Below, piece after piece: positions 35,051-42,297 of a DNA stretch of 64,000 nt. The notes beneath the pieces were generated by a model. The model was not told where the DNA came from, did not search any database, and worked only from the letters and a program-made list of their open reading frames with translations. The position numbers and the translations under genes were made by a program. Numbering within the stretch: position 1 is the first letter of the stretch; each line of letters opens with the position of its first letter. The stretch lies in contig JBDKSB010000005.1 of NCBI GenBank assembly GCA_039683095.1, positions 20,778 to 84,777 of the forward strand, in the 5' to 3' direction. This DNA is from Acidobacteriota bacterium (GTDB lineage: Bacteria > Acidobacteriota > Aminicenantia > Aminicenantales > Saccharicenantaceae).

Positions 35051-37084
35051 CTACCTCCGCCCTCTGTCGCCCGTGATGCTCATCATCTCCTCGTAGAGGA
35101 TGTTCCGGGCCTCCCGGACCGTCCGGCGATCAAGGCTCTGCACGTTGACCGTCTGGTGGATCGTGATCGTCGGCGCGGGCCCGGCAGCTGCCGCTCCGGC
35201 AAGCGCCGGGGTCATCATCCCGGACGCCAGGCCCATGCCGGAGAGGGCGTCCCGGAAGACGGAGAGGAGCTTCTTCTCCGGGAGGTAATACTCGGTATCG
35301 TTCTCCGCGACCGTATGGGCCGGGAGCAGCGTCTTCTCTTCGAAGACCGCGCCCTCGTCGAACTTGAGGAGCTTCGAGAAAAGCTTGGAGACGACGGCGA
35401 AAGCGCCCGCCGCGAGCGGGATGGCCACGAACCAGGGGAACGACTTGAAGATCCCCGCGATCGCGTGGGCGACAGCTGCCATCTGCGCACTCATGATCTC
35501 TTTTATCGTCAACCGGGCGAGGTCCGCGATCATCCCGTCGACGACATTCCGAAGCGCCTCGCCCATCGACTCCGCGCCCCTAGCTATCGAAATGAAGCCG
35601 TCGGCCATGACACTGGCCATCTGCTCGCCGGTGGCGGTGAAGGACTGCATTTCCGCCCGGGCCTTTTCTGACGCCGCGGCGCTCAGGTCCGCTCCCTTTT
35701 GGGTGAATTCGTCGATGATGTCGAGACCCAAGGAGGCCTGCCCGGCGACTCCGCTCAGGTCCATTTCGATCGGAACCTCTATGATGTCGAGGGAATCGAG
35801 CTCAGAGGTCACGCGCTCGAGGTTGCCCGCGAGATCTAAGGAGCTCGAGCCGAGAGCGTCGAACTTTGCTTTCTCCACGGTAATGACTGAGCCCGCCCCG
35901 CTCAGCCCAGCCTTGAGCTCATCGAGAGCCTGGAAGAGCGCGTCGAAGGCGACGACGACCGAGGAGGCCTTCTCGATATTAGCGGCGCTCATCTGTGCGA
36001 AATTGGTCTGCTGGGCCCGGGCCATCTCCGCGAAATTCATGAGGAACTCGTTCATCCCGGCCGTCATGTCCGTCTTCGTGCGGGTGCCGTTCTTGACGAT
36101 CCACTCGGCGATGTCAGCCGTCGCGCCCTGCATCCAGCTCCAGGCCGATTGCACGGCCCCTTTTAGCGACGGCATGAGGACTATCAAGCCCTCGACCGCT
36201 TTCGCCATGATCCTGAAGGCGCCAACGAAGACTTGGGCCGCGCCGAGGGCCCAATCCTGGAGCTTTCACGACGCGGCGAATTCGGCGATCTTGGACCGGA
36301 GGACAGCGAGTCCGTCCGTCATCCCTGAGACGAGGGACCTCGTGGCGGGAATAAGGGCAAGGGCGATATCGTTCCGGATCCCCGCGAAGGCGCCCTTGAG
36401 CTCGGCCAGGGAGTCGTTGAACATGTCGCAGGCCTTGGCCGAATCCTTGGAGAAGACGAGCCCCAGCCGGGCCGCGGCGGCGGCCTCTTCCTCCAGGCCC
36501 TTGCTGCCGAGGTTGAGCAGCGGGATAAGCTCCATGCCGGAACGGCCGAAGACATCCTGGGCCAGCGCGGTCTTCATGGCCCCGTCCTCCAGCGCGGAGA
36601 ACCGATCGGCCACGCCGAAGAGCACGTCGTTGAGCGGGCGAAGCTTGCCCGTCGAGTCGACGATGTCGACGCCCAAGGACTTGAACATATCGGCCTGGGC
36701 CTTCCCGCCGGCAGCCGCGGTCTGCATATTCGAGGCGAGGCCCCTGAGACCTATGGCCAGGCCATCGATCGAGGCGCCGCTCTTCTCCGCGGCGAGCTTG
36801 AACGACGAGAGGATCTCCGTCGCGATCCCCGTCCGCTGGCTCATGTCATTGATCTCGTCGCCGGCATTCGCGGTCATCTTCACCGCAGCAGCGATCCCCG
36901 CAGCTGCAGCGGCACCGACGAGGGCAAGCTTCTTTCCTATATCGGCGAACTCACGGCCCAGCTTGGCAGCCTGGGTCCCGAGCTCCTTCACGTCCTTCTG
37001 GACGGATGAGATGCCCTGATTCCATTCCGTCTTGTCCAGGCCGATGTGGCCGAGGATCGAACCAAGATCAAAGCCGCTCGCCAT
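35051..37084 (-). pseudogene. tape measure protein gene interrupted by one in-frame TGA
   Basis: From ATG 37084 (AAGGAGAAAGG upstream) a single frame runs to TAG 35051, broken only by TGA at 36268-36266. The upstream part is about 272 residues, with coiled N-terminal helices and a hydrophobic ALVGAAAAAGIAAAV segment. After the TGA the same frame continues through 19 codons to a Met at 36208 and 385 further residues. The C-terminal end (LLKFDEGAVFE, TEYYLPEKKLL) matches the intact tape measure of island 2 (VLKFREGGVFD, TEYVLPEAKLI). Tape measures set tail length. Nonsense mutation is most likely; readthrough or a sequencing error remain possible. Confidence 0.75.
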
Positions 37085-37403
37085 TGCCTTTCTCCTTCTC
37101 GGTGAATTCCCTGATGAGCTCGTTGATCGTGTCGCCGAGCTTCTTAAGCTTGCGGAGGCGCCCGGGCATCCACCCGCCGCCGATCCAGCCGGCCACGATG
37201 CCCTCCATCTTCTCCGGCGTGAGGCCCGGGTCCTCGTCGACGGCAAAGAGCCACAGATAGCGCGCTATGAGACGGAGGCCCTTCTCTTCCTTGATCGCCC
37301 CGATCGCCGAGGGAAGTGCCCGGCCGCCGTAGACGGACTGCAATCGCTTAAGTGCGTAGGGCGTGATACGCAGATCCCGCGGCCGGTCGAGGTTTATCTT
37401 CAT
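37068..37403 (-). CDS. probable tail assembly chaperone
   Basis: 111 residues, ATG 37403, overlapping the tape measure start by 17 bases. It is helical and ends in charged residues (INELIREFTEKEKGNG). The position directly upstream of a tape measure gene is that of tail assembly chaperones in siphophages, which bind the tape measure until the tail tube polymerises. No frameshift site giving a longer product is obvious. Assignment is mainly by position. Confidence 0.55.
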   Translation of the reverse strand: MKINLDRPRDLRITPYALKRLQSVYGGRALPSAIGAIKEEKGLRLIARYLWLFAVDEDPGLTPEKMEGIVAGWIGGGWMPGRLRKLKKLGDTINELIREFTEKEKGNGERL

Positions 37404-37852
37404 TTGCCGCTCCCTTTGAAATTCTGGCCCAGCTTCTCGCGGATGTAGTCGACGGCAATCTGCATGAAGTGCCGGCTGTGACCCGCCATCTTCTTTTCGA
37501 GAAACTTCGAGCCCGGGCCGGGGACGCGGGTACGGGTATAATTCTTGATCGGGTAGCTCCCGTCCTCCCGGTGCCCTTCATGCTGGACGGCCGCATAGGG
37601 CGAGTTGTAGCCGAAGGAGACAGAGATCTTGTCGCCGGAGATCTCGGGCTCCTTGACCAGGCGCGAGGCCCGGAGGTCGCCGTGGAGGTAGGGGGTCTGG
37701 GGGATCTCGTCGTCGGAGGCCTTGAGGACTGCCTGGGCGGCCGTGAAGAGGCCCTGGGCGGCGAGCTTGGTGCCCGCCTGCTCACAGAACTCCCGGAACT
37801 TCTTGTCGAAGTCGGAGGTCTCGAAGTAGAACCCCTTCTTGCTGGCCATCAT
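37400..37852 (-). CDS. HK97 gp10-like head-tail or tail-completion protein
   Basis: 150 residues; ATG 37852 is followed by a second ATG. The centre carries PYLHGDLRASRLV and FGYNSPYAAVQHEGHREDGS, the Tyr...His-Gly and Ala-x-x-x-His-Glu-Gly pattern typical of HK97 gp10/minor capsid 2 family proteins that finish the head-tail joint or tail terminator. It overlaps the chaperone gene by 4 bases. Portal, connector and capsid genes that should lie upstream in a phage are missing; a replication gene occurs there instead. Confidence 0.7.
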   Translation of the reverse strand: MMASKKGFYFETSDFDKKFREFCEQAGTKLAAQGLFTAAQAVLKASDDEIPQTPYLHGDLRASRLVKEPEISGDKISVSFGYNSPYAAVQHEGHREDGSYPIKNYTRTRVPGPGSKFLEKKMAGHSRHFMQIAVDYIREKLGQNFKGSGK

Positions 37853-37934
37853 ACGCCTCGATTCCCGCCAAGGACAGGGGCCGGCCAGGGCGGGGCTGCT
37901 GAAGCGGTATCGAGTGGGCGGGGATGCCGGAGCA

Positions 37935-38579
37935 TCATGAGACGTCCTTGATTCGCTGATTGAAGCCCTGGCGTCTGCGCTCGAGGCCTTCGGGGCTGAT
38001 GCGATCAGGCCCGTCTTGGCGCTTGCCCTGTTCGATCATCCTGGCCAGCCGCCTGATCTCGGCCCTTTCGTTGACGAGCGGATCCCTGAGCTCGAAGGGC
38101 AAGCCCTTCGGGATCGGCAAGAGCCCGTCTTTATCTGTCCCGTCTTTGTCCGGACATTTTCGGACGGGGGGGGACGCCTCTCCCTCTCCTTCTTCGTTTT
38201 TCTTGTCTTCGCCTGAAGAGGGGGAATGGGGGGGATGATGAAGACGGTAGAGGCGTTTCCTTTCCGCCTCCGCTTCTCGGAGGGATCGCGCTCGGTAGAC
38301 CTGGTAGTTGATGAGCTCGAAGCCGCCATCGACCCGGCGAAGCCGCCGGCCTTCGTCATTCGTCGACCTCGATTCCGGATCCGGCGCCTCGAGTCGGACG
38401 ATCGCAGCCCTGACCACATCAAGGGAGAGGCGAGCGACCGAGGAGATATAGACGGCCGAAACCGGCGCGATGCCGTCGCTATCACAGGCTGCCAGCAAAA
38501 CGACCCAGATCTTGAAGGTGTCGCTGTCCTCGGCCATAATCGAGGACTGCAAGATCCCGCGATCTAGTTTCGTGAACAT
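37935..38579 (-). CDS. phage replication-initiator-like protein
   Basis: 214 residues; ATG 38579 overlaps the stop of the upstream HTH gene. Residues about 1-95 (FTKLDRGILQSSIMAEDSDT; WVVLLAACDSDGIAPVS; FELINYQVYR) look like the winged-helix N-terminal domain of phage replisome organiser proteins. A low-complexity charged linker rich in Glu/Lys/Asp follows and the C-terminus is helical. It should bind the element origin and recruit helicase. The two other islands use a DnaB-like ATPase gene at the equivalent place. Confidence 0.6.
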   Translation of the reverse strand: MFTKLDRGILQSSIMAEDSDTFKIWVVLLAACDSDGIAPVSAVYISSVARLSLDVVRAAIVRLEAPDPESRSTNDEGRRLRRVDGGFELINYQVYRARSLREAEAERKRLYRLHHPPHSPSSGEDKKNEEGEGEASPPVRKCPDKDGTDKDGLLPIPKGLPFELRDPLVNERAEIRRLARMIEQGKRQDGPDRISPEGLERRRQGFNQRIKDVS

Positions 38580-38770
38580 CACCGGCCCGTCTTCGCCAGC
38601 TGCGCGTCCAGGCGCCGCTCGAGCTCACGACCATCGACGCGGACGGTCCGACCGAGATGGACGGCCGGGATCTCGCCGCGGGAGATCATCTTCCGGACGC
38701 CGGCGATACTGAGGCCCAGGAGCTCGGCGCACTCGCGCGTTGAGATCCATCGACGCGCCGGCACGGTCAC
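38579..38770 (-). CDS. excisionase-family HTH protein
   Basis: 63 residues from GTG 38770, which overlaps the upstream XRE stop (GTGA). The sequence WISTRECAELLGLSIAGVRKMISRG, then IPAVHLGRTVRVDGRELERRL, is the MerR-like winged helix of excisionase/AlpA proteins: HTH, then a Gly-x-x-x-Arg wing. Similar genes lie at the same relative place in island 2 (53534) and island 3 (59915), each just upstream of the replication gene. Confidence 0.7.
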   Translation of the reverse strand: MTVPARRWISTRECAELLGLSIAGVRKMISRGEIPAVHLGRTVRVDGRELERRLDAQLAKTGR

Positions 38771-38964
38771 TTCTCGACCTCGGGCGGGCACATGCCGAGG
38801 GCCTTCAGGATCCTCGTCTTTGCCGCGGCGACGGCTGGCGTGTCGCGGACCAGGTTGTGCTCGATGCGGCTGATGAGGCCCGGGTCAACCTCGGCAGCTT
38901 GGGCCACATCGACCTGGCGGAGATCCCTTTGCCGCCGAAGAGCCCTGATGACCTGACCATTCAT
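38767..38964 (-). CDS. XRE-family repressor-like HTH protein
   Basis: 65 residues from ATG 38964 with AGGAGG upstream; a longer frame adds residues without a ribosome site. VIRALRRQRDLRQVDVAQAAEVDPGLISRIEHN is a Cro/CI-type helix-turn-helix. It is the first gene of the leftward operon and divergent from 39015; a palindrome sits between them. Likely autoregulator of the replication and tail operon. Confidence 0.75.
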   Translation of the reverse strand: MNGQVIRALRRQRDLRQVDVAQAAEVDPGLISRIEHNLVRDTPAVAAAKTRILKALGMCPPEVEK

Positions 38965-38989
38965 TTGACTTCCTCCTGCTAAATCGTCA

Positions 38990-38999
38990 ACAATATTGT
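38990..38999. promoter_or_regulatory. palindromic operator between divergent genes
   Basis: ACAATATTGT is a perfect 10-bp palindrome, flanked by TCA and TCA-like bases, in an AT-rich gap between the XRE gene (start 38964) and the rightward gene (start 39015). It is the natural binding site for the XRE protein. Confidence 0.5.
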
Positions 39000-39014
39000 C
39001 AGGCAGATTTGGCA

Positions 39015-39599
39015 ATGAGTCATCGGCATAATGACCCGAGGAAAGTTCTGACAGCAGAGGCGGGACGAGTTCGCGCGCGCTATCTGAGGGCGAACAAAGA
39101 CAGGCCCGGTCCTGAACCAGAGTTCGACAACTTTATGCTTGAGGCCGGCACGGGTCTGGGGCTTGATGTCTCAGGACGTATGGGCCCGAATGGTGAATGG
39201 AAAACGAGGTACGAGGTCTGGAAACGTGGCGCGGGCTACCGTCGGATGAAGTACCTGGAGGGACTGGGCGGCGACCACATCCCGCACGTCATCGAGGGCC
39301 CCTTTGCGGAAATCGGCAACTTCGTTGTCCGAAACCCGCGTCGCGATGGTGGGCGATCAAGCATCACGCCAGCCTGCCCCTTCATGAAGGCCGTCTACGC
39401 CGTCATGGCTGCCCTCGAAAATGGTCCTGGCGGCCGACCGCCAAAGCCCATGCCTTCCGATCGCGAGCTGATGAGAATCTTCCGTCCGCCCGGGAAAAAG
39501 AACTGCACAGCGGCGGAACTGGCCCGGTACCGGCCCGTCATCAAGAAGCTGGCTAGAGAACTCGCCGCACGATCGCCGGGAACTGACGGAGATCTCTGA
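39015..39599 (+). CDS. hypothetical island protein
   Basis: About 194 residues from ATG 39015 (a TTG at 39009 is in frame). Rich in Arg, Gly and Pro, no signal peptide or membrane helix. Codon use is less GC-biased than the chromosome. Contains MGPNGEWKTRYEVWKRGAGY and a C-terminal helix (VIKKLARELAARS). Divergent from the XRE gene and possibly under the same operator. I do not recognise it. Confidence 0.5.
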   Translation: MSHRHNDPRKVLTAEAGRVRARYLRANKDRPGPEPEFDNFMLEAGTGLGLDVSGRMGPNGEWKTRYEVWKRGAGYRRMKYLEGLGGDHIPHVIEGPFAEIGNFVVRNPRRDGGRSSITPACPFMKAVYAVMAALENGPGGRPPKPMPSDRELMRIFRPPGKKNCTAAELARYRPVIKKLARELAARSPGTDGDL

Positions 39600-39610
39600 G
39601 GTCTGGCCTA

Positions 39611-39790
39611 TTAATGGGCTATCTCTAGAGCGTCCTTGTCGAAGGCATACCAGGAAGGCTTCTCTGCCGCCAGGACAGGGAACCAAGTGCATTCGAGAGA
39701 ACCATCATCCTGAATGATACTGGTAACGGTCATTTTAGGGCCGCCCGATTTGAGTCTCACGACGTCGCCCTTCTTGAACTGTTGATCCAT
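39611..39790 (-). CDS. YodC/DUF2158-like small protein
   Basis: 59 residues from ATG 39790 with AGGAGGTTC upstream. The sequence FKKGDVVRLKSGGPKMTV, then CTWFPV a little later, is the pattern of YodC-type DUF2158 proteins: a small beta-barrel with KSGGP.MTV and C.WF motifs. Function of the family is unknown; members are often found in mobile elements. It converges on the hypothetical gene ending at 39599. Confidence 0.75.
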   Translation of the reverse strand: MDQQFKKGDVVRLKSGGPKMTVTSIIQDDGSLECTWFPVLAAEKPSWYAFDKDALEIAH

Positions 39791-39849
39791 CTGAACCTCC
39801 TATCGGACGAGTAATCCAGCGGTCTTCCCTTGGCCGGCCCCTGCCGGTG

Positions 39850-40041
39850 TCAAGATCGGCGCCGCTTTTGCTGCTGTTTCATCCGGTCCTCAAGCCAGCG
39901 GTCGATCAGGTCCACCCGGAATAGGACCCGGCGTCTGAGCTTCACGTGCGGGAGTCCTTCCTTCATCAGCCGGTCGACCGTCGCCGAGCTGATCTTCAGG
40001 TAGCCCTGTAGATCCTTCTTGTTCAGGTACTCCCTTTCCAT
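39850..40041 (-). CDS. HTH-A of island 1 (AlpA/excisionase-type regulator)
   Basis: 63 residues: YLNKKDLQGYLKISSATVDR, then LPHVKLRRRVLFRVDLIDRW, the HTH-plus-wing of the excisionase/AlpA type. Its start codon lies 7 bases after a -10-like TATCCT (40054-40049), with no ribosome site, so the mRNA is probably leaderless. It is divergent from the HTH-B operon. Counterparts are at 44455 and 59083. It probably controls the integrase operon or acts as excision factor. Confidence 0.75.
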   Translation of the reverse strand: MEREYLNKKDLQGYLKISSATVDRLMKEGLPHVKLRRRVLFRVDLIDRWLEDRMKQQQKRRRS

Positions 40042-40080
40042 TTGCCCGAGGATAGCACGAAGAAGAACAGAAAAAAAGAC

Positions 40081-40130
40081 TTGACACGAATGATACGTTA
40101 TGATTGATTAGGATACGTAAGGATGATTAC
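40081..40130 (+). promoter_or_regulatory. promoter and 10-bp tandem operator repeats, island 1
   Basis: TTGACA (40081-40086) is followed by four aligned 10-base units: TGATACGTTA, TGATTGATTA, GGATACGTAA, GGATGATTAC (40091-40130). GATACGT occurs in units 1 and 3, 20 bases apart. The -10 is poor (TTGATT at 40104), so an activator may be needed. Units are one helical turn apart, so bound regulators would lie on one face. Confidence 0.55.
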
Positions 40131-40141
40131 AAGGAGGTACG

Positions 40142-40327
40142 ATGAACGATTACCTAACCGTCAACGAGGCAAGCGAGCTCCTCAGGTGCTCGCGTCTGAC
40201 CGTCTGCCGCTGGATTAAAGCGAAGAAGCTCCGCGCGTTTAAGCTCGCTGGCGGGCGCAGCTGGAGGATCCGGCGCGCGGACTTCGAACGATTCACCAGC
40301 GGGGCCCCTGCCCGCAAAAATTCCTAA
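40142..40327 (+). CDS. HTH-B of island 1 (excisionase-family regulator)
   Basis: 61 residues, AAGGAGG before ATG. YLTVNEASELLRCSRLTVCRW, then a FKLAGGRSWRIRRADFERF wing, is the classic excisionase-family domain. First gene of the operon HTH-B, X, zinc ribbon, integrase. Its homologues are at 44146 (island 2) and 58721 (island 3). It may be the recombination directionality factor working with the integrase in the same transcript. Confidence 0.78.
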   Translation: MNDYLTVNEASELLRCSRLTVCRWIKAKKLRAFKLAGGRSWRIRRADFERFTSGAPARKNS

Positions 40328-40348
40328 AGTGAAAAGGAGGACGACTGT

Positions 40349-40795
40349 ATGAAAAAGACGAACGGGGGAAAGGTGCAGCTCAAGAAGGGCGCCGCGATGT
40401 GGATGGGCGGTGCTATCCGGCTCGTCCTGAAGCCGGACCTCTGCGCCGACCTGGCGGCGGGAAAGCAGATAACGATCGACTTCGGAACTCCGGGGACGTG
40501 TGAATGGAATGAGCTCGACCTTCAGGTCGAGGCGGGCCCGGAGAACAAGATCAAGGAGCTCTCGCCCTGGTTCGACCTGGACCAATCGCTCCTCGAGGTC
40601 AAGAACAGCGTCATCACGGACGGGCCGGAATATGTTCAGGACTACTTCGCCGTCTACCTTGAGGAGAGCGAGAATCGGAGCATGGGCTTTACGATCAACG
40701 GAAAGCAGGCGCGGGCCCTGGCCGATATGCTGCTCGCCTACTGCCGCGTCTGTGAATCTATCGAGGCGCTCGAGACCACGCCGACGACCGCCTGA
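40349..40795 (+). CDS. island protein X, copy 1 (unknown function)
   Basis: 148 residues starting MKKTNGGKVQLKKGAAMW, AAAAGGAGG upstream. It aligns along its full length with the island 2 copy at 43508: a basic start, an IRLVLKPDLCADLAAGK segment, GTPGTCEWNELDLQVE, PWFDLDQS, a DYFAVYLEE strand and a C-terminal helix QARALADMLLAYCRVCE. Island 3 has a shorter relative. The beta-rich middle and conserved C-terminal helix suggest a small folded domain. Always between HTH-B and the integrase side, so it may take part in excision control. No database family recognised. Confidence 0.7.
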   Translation: MKKTNGGKVQLKKGAAMWMGGAIRLVLKPDLCADLAAGKQITIDFGTPGTCEWNELDLQVEAGPENKIKELSPWFDLDQSLLEVKNSVITDGPEYVQDYFAVYLEESENRSMGFTINGKQARALADMLLAYCRVCESIEALETTPTTA

Positions 40796-40803
40796 CCATT
40801 CCT

Positions 40804-40830
40804 CCGGCCCGGGGCGAGGTCCTGGGCCGG
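40804..40830 (+). promoter_or_regulatory. conserved GGCC hairpin, island 1 copy
   Basis: CCGGCCC (40804-40810) and GGGCCGG (40824-40830) form a 7-bp stem with a 13-base loop between gene X and the zinc-ribbon gene. The same stem occurs at this place in islands 2 and 3, embedded in similar flanks, so it is probably a regulatory RNA structure or attenuator. Confidence 0.6.
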
Positions 40831-40851
40831 GTGAAAGGCCAGGAGGTCATC

Positions 40852-41082
40852 ATGAGCGAAGATCGACGCCGACCGTATCTATCGGACCGGCGCTGCGGCC
40901 GCTGCCTCATCCCGCTCGAAATCAGGGAACGGCGCGAGGACGGATGGCTGATCGTGACCTACCGCTGCCCGATCTGCGGCTTCAACCAGGCCATCACGTT
41001 TTCACCCCAGGAGCTCGAGGAGTGGGCCCGCCGGCATCCAGGGACCAGGACCGGGGAGATCGCCCCGCAGAAATGCGTCTGA
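40852..41082 (+). CDS. small zinc-ribbon protein of the control module, island 1
   Basis: 76 residues from ATG 40852 (CAGGAGGTCATC upstream). Two Cys pairs, CGRC and CPIC, 24 residues apart, form a rubredoxin-type zinc knuckle pair. The end FSPQELEEWARRHPG is nearly the same as in the island 3 copy at 58145 (FSPQELDEWARRGA). No island 2 copy exists. Probably binds nucleic acid or protein; function unknown. Confidence 0.7.
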   Translation: MSEDRRRPYLSDRRCGRCLIPLEIRERREDGWLIVTYRCPICGFNQAITFSPQELEEWARRHPGTRTGEIAPQKCV

Positions 41083-41124
41083 CGCATTTTTCGGGCCATC
41101 GTATAGCCAACCGGGGAGGAGATC

Positions 41125-42222
41125 ATGAAGTCCAAGCCTGAGCGGAACCTGAGGCTCGTCGACGGGAAGTGGTACTTCGACTTCACATTCTCCGGGAAGC
41201 GGCGGCGCGGCTTCGCCGGCTACACGAAGGACCAGGCCCGTAATACCATCGTGAAGCTCAGGGCCGAGCTGCTCGACGTCGCCCGCGGATTCAAGAAGCC
41301 GGCGGCCGAGGACATCCTCTTCGAGGATTTCGCAGACAAGTTCCTGGAGAGCTATTCGAAGATCGAGAAGAGATCCTGGAAGTCCGACGAGCTGTCGATC
41401 GGGAACCTCAAGCGCTTCTTCAAGGGGAAGACGCTGAGCTCGATCACGGCCGAGGACGTCGAGCACTACCGCGCGGCCCGCAAGGTCGAGGCCCGCAAAA
41501 ACTCGACGCTCGGCAAGCCGATCTCGCCGGCGACGGCCAACCGGGAGCTCGCCTGTCTCAAGTGCCTCTTCAACAGGGCCGTCGAGTGGGGCCGGATCGA
41601 GACGAGCCCCGCGGCCAGGGTGAAGCAGCTGAAGGAGCCGCCGGCCCGGGAGACGATCCTGACCGCCGACCAGGCCCGCCAGCTCCTCGAGGTCGCGGCG
41701 CCGGAGTACCGCCCCGTCTTCATAGTCGCCCTCGGGACCGGCATGCGCCGCGGCGAGATCCTGTCGCTCAAGTGGACGGACCTGGACCTTGTCCGCGGGA
41801 TCATCACCGTGACGAATTCGAAGTCCGGGAAGAGCCGGAAGATCCCGATGAGCGGTGCCGTCGGCGCGGCCCTGGGCGGTGTGCCTCACCGCGGAGAGTA
41901 CGTCTTCTGGAACCCGGAGACCCGGACCAGGCTCAAGGATATAAAGAAGCCCTGGGCGGCCGCGTGCACGGTGGCGAAGATCTCGGGCGTCCGCTTCCAC
42001 GACTGCCGACACACGGCCTTGACTTGGATGCTCCAGAGCGGCGCGGACATCGTCTCCGTCTCCAAGATCGCCGGCCATGCCTCGATCGTCATGACGCAAA
42101 AGTACTGCCACGCCTCCCCCGAAATGCAGCGCCTGGCCGTCAACAGCGTGGGCGAGATCCTGGAACCAACACGACAGAAAGTCGACACCCCCCGGGACGC
42201 CTCGGCGCACGTATCCTCATAA
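41125..42222 (+). CDS. int: tyrosine integrase of island 1
   Basis: 365 residues, GGAGGAGATC before ATG. N-terminal SAM-like core-binding region with AP2-like start (KWYFDFTFSGKRRRGFAGYT), then the catalytic domain with Arg in GMRRGEIL near 207, HDCRH near 292-296 and the nucleophile Tyr in MTQKYCH near 326. Its 3' end stops 15 bases before att copy 2. It should integrate the island into the tRNA-Arg 3' end. It is cotranscribed with HTH-B, X and the zinc ribbon, so excision control and integrase are expressed together. Confidence 0.92.
   Translation: MKSKPERNLRLVDGKWYFDFTFSGKRRRGFAGYTKDQARNTIVKLRAELLDVARGFKKPAAEDILFEDFADKFLESYSKIEKRSWKSDELSIGNLKRFFKGKTLSSITAEDVEHYRAARKVEARKNSTLGKPISPATANRELACLKCLFNRAVEWGRIETSPAARVKQLKEPPARETILTADQARQLLEVAAPEYRPVFIVALGTGMRRGEILSLKWTDLDLVRGIITVTNSKSGKSRKIPMSGAVGAALGGVPHRGEYVFWNPETRTRLKDIKKPWAAACTVAKISGVRFHDCRHTALTWMLQSGADIVSVSKIAGHASIVMTQKYCHASPEMQRLAVNSVGEILEPTRQKVDTPRDASAHVSS
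42167..42187. repeat. arm-type repeat, right end of island 1
   Basis: CAACACG, acag, AAAGTCGACA within the last codons of the integrase gene. Nearly identical to 32484-32505 at the left end, in the same orientation. Supports island 1 as one unit whose ends are served by its own integrase. Confidence 0.5.
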
Positions 42223-42237
42223 GTGGTTGAAAAAGAA

Positions 42238-42280
42238 GCGCGCCCGGGGTGACTCGAACACCCGACCTGCTGATTCGTAG
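42238..42280 (-). repeat. att copy 2: 3' fragment of tRNA-Arg
   Basis: Identical 43 bases to copies 1 and 3; shares two more bases (TC) with copy 1 after the anticodon loop. Lies between two convergent integrase genes (stops at 42222 and 42298). No 5' half of the tRNA follows. Joins islands 1 and 2. Confidence 0.85.
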
Positions 42281-42297
42281 TCGAAGGGAATCCCGGG

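Larger units (their letters stand above)
32357..42280. mobile_element. integrative island 1 (reduced phage-like element)
   Basis: Bounded by tRNA-Arg fragment copies 1 and 2, with matching arm-type repeats just inside both ends. It carries a tyrosine integrase at its right end beside att copy 2, the shared HTH/X/zinc-ribbon control module, a replication protein, and a leftward operon with a gp10-like protein, tail chaperone and interrupted tape measure. No large terminase, portal or capsid gene is recognisable. Being furthest from the presumed intact tRNA it is probably the oldest insertion. Confidence 0.75.

Noticed and set aside
36266..36268. Stop-codon reassignment (TGA as sense)
   Set aside because: TGA ends many genes in the same islands, often overlapping the next start, so it works as a stop here.
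39850..40327. HTH-A/HTH-B as a toxin-antitoxin pair
   Set aside because: Both are DNA-binding winged HTH proteins in divergent genes; no toxin-like partner is visible.
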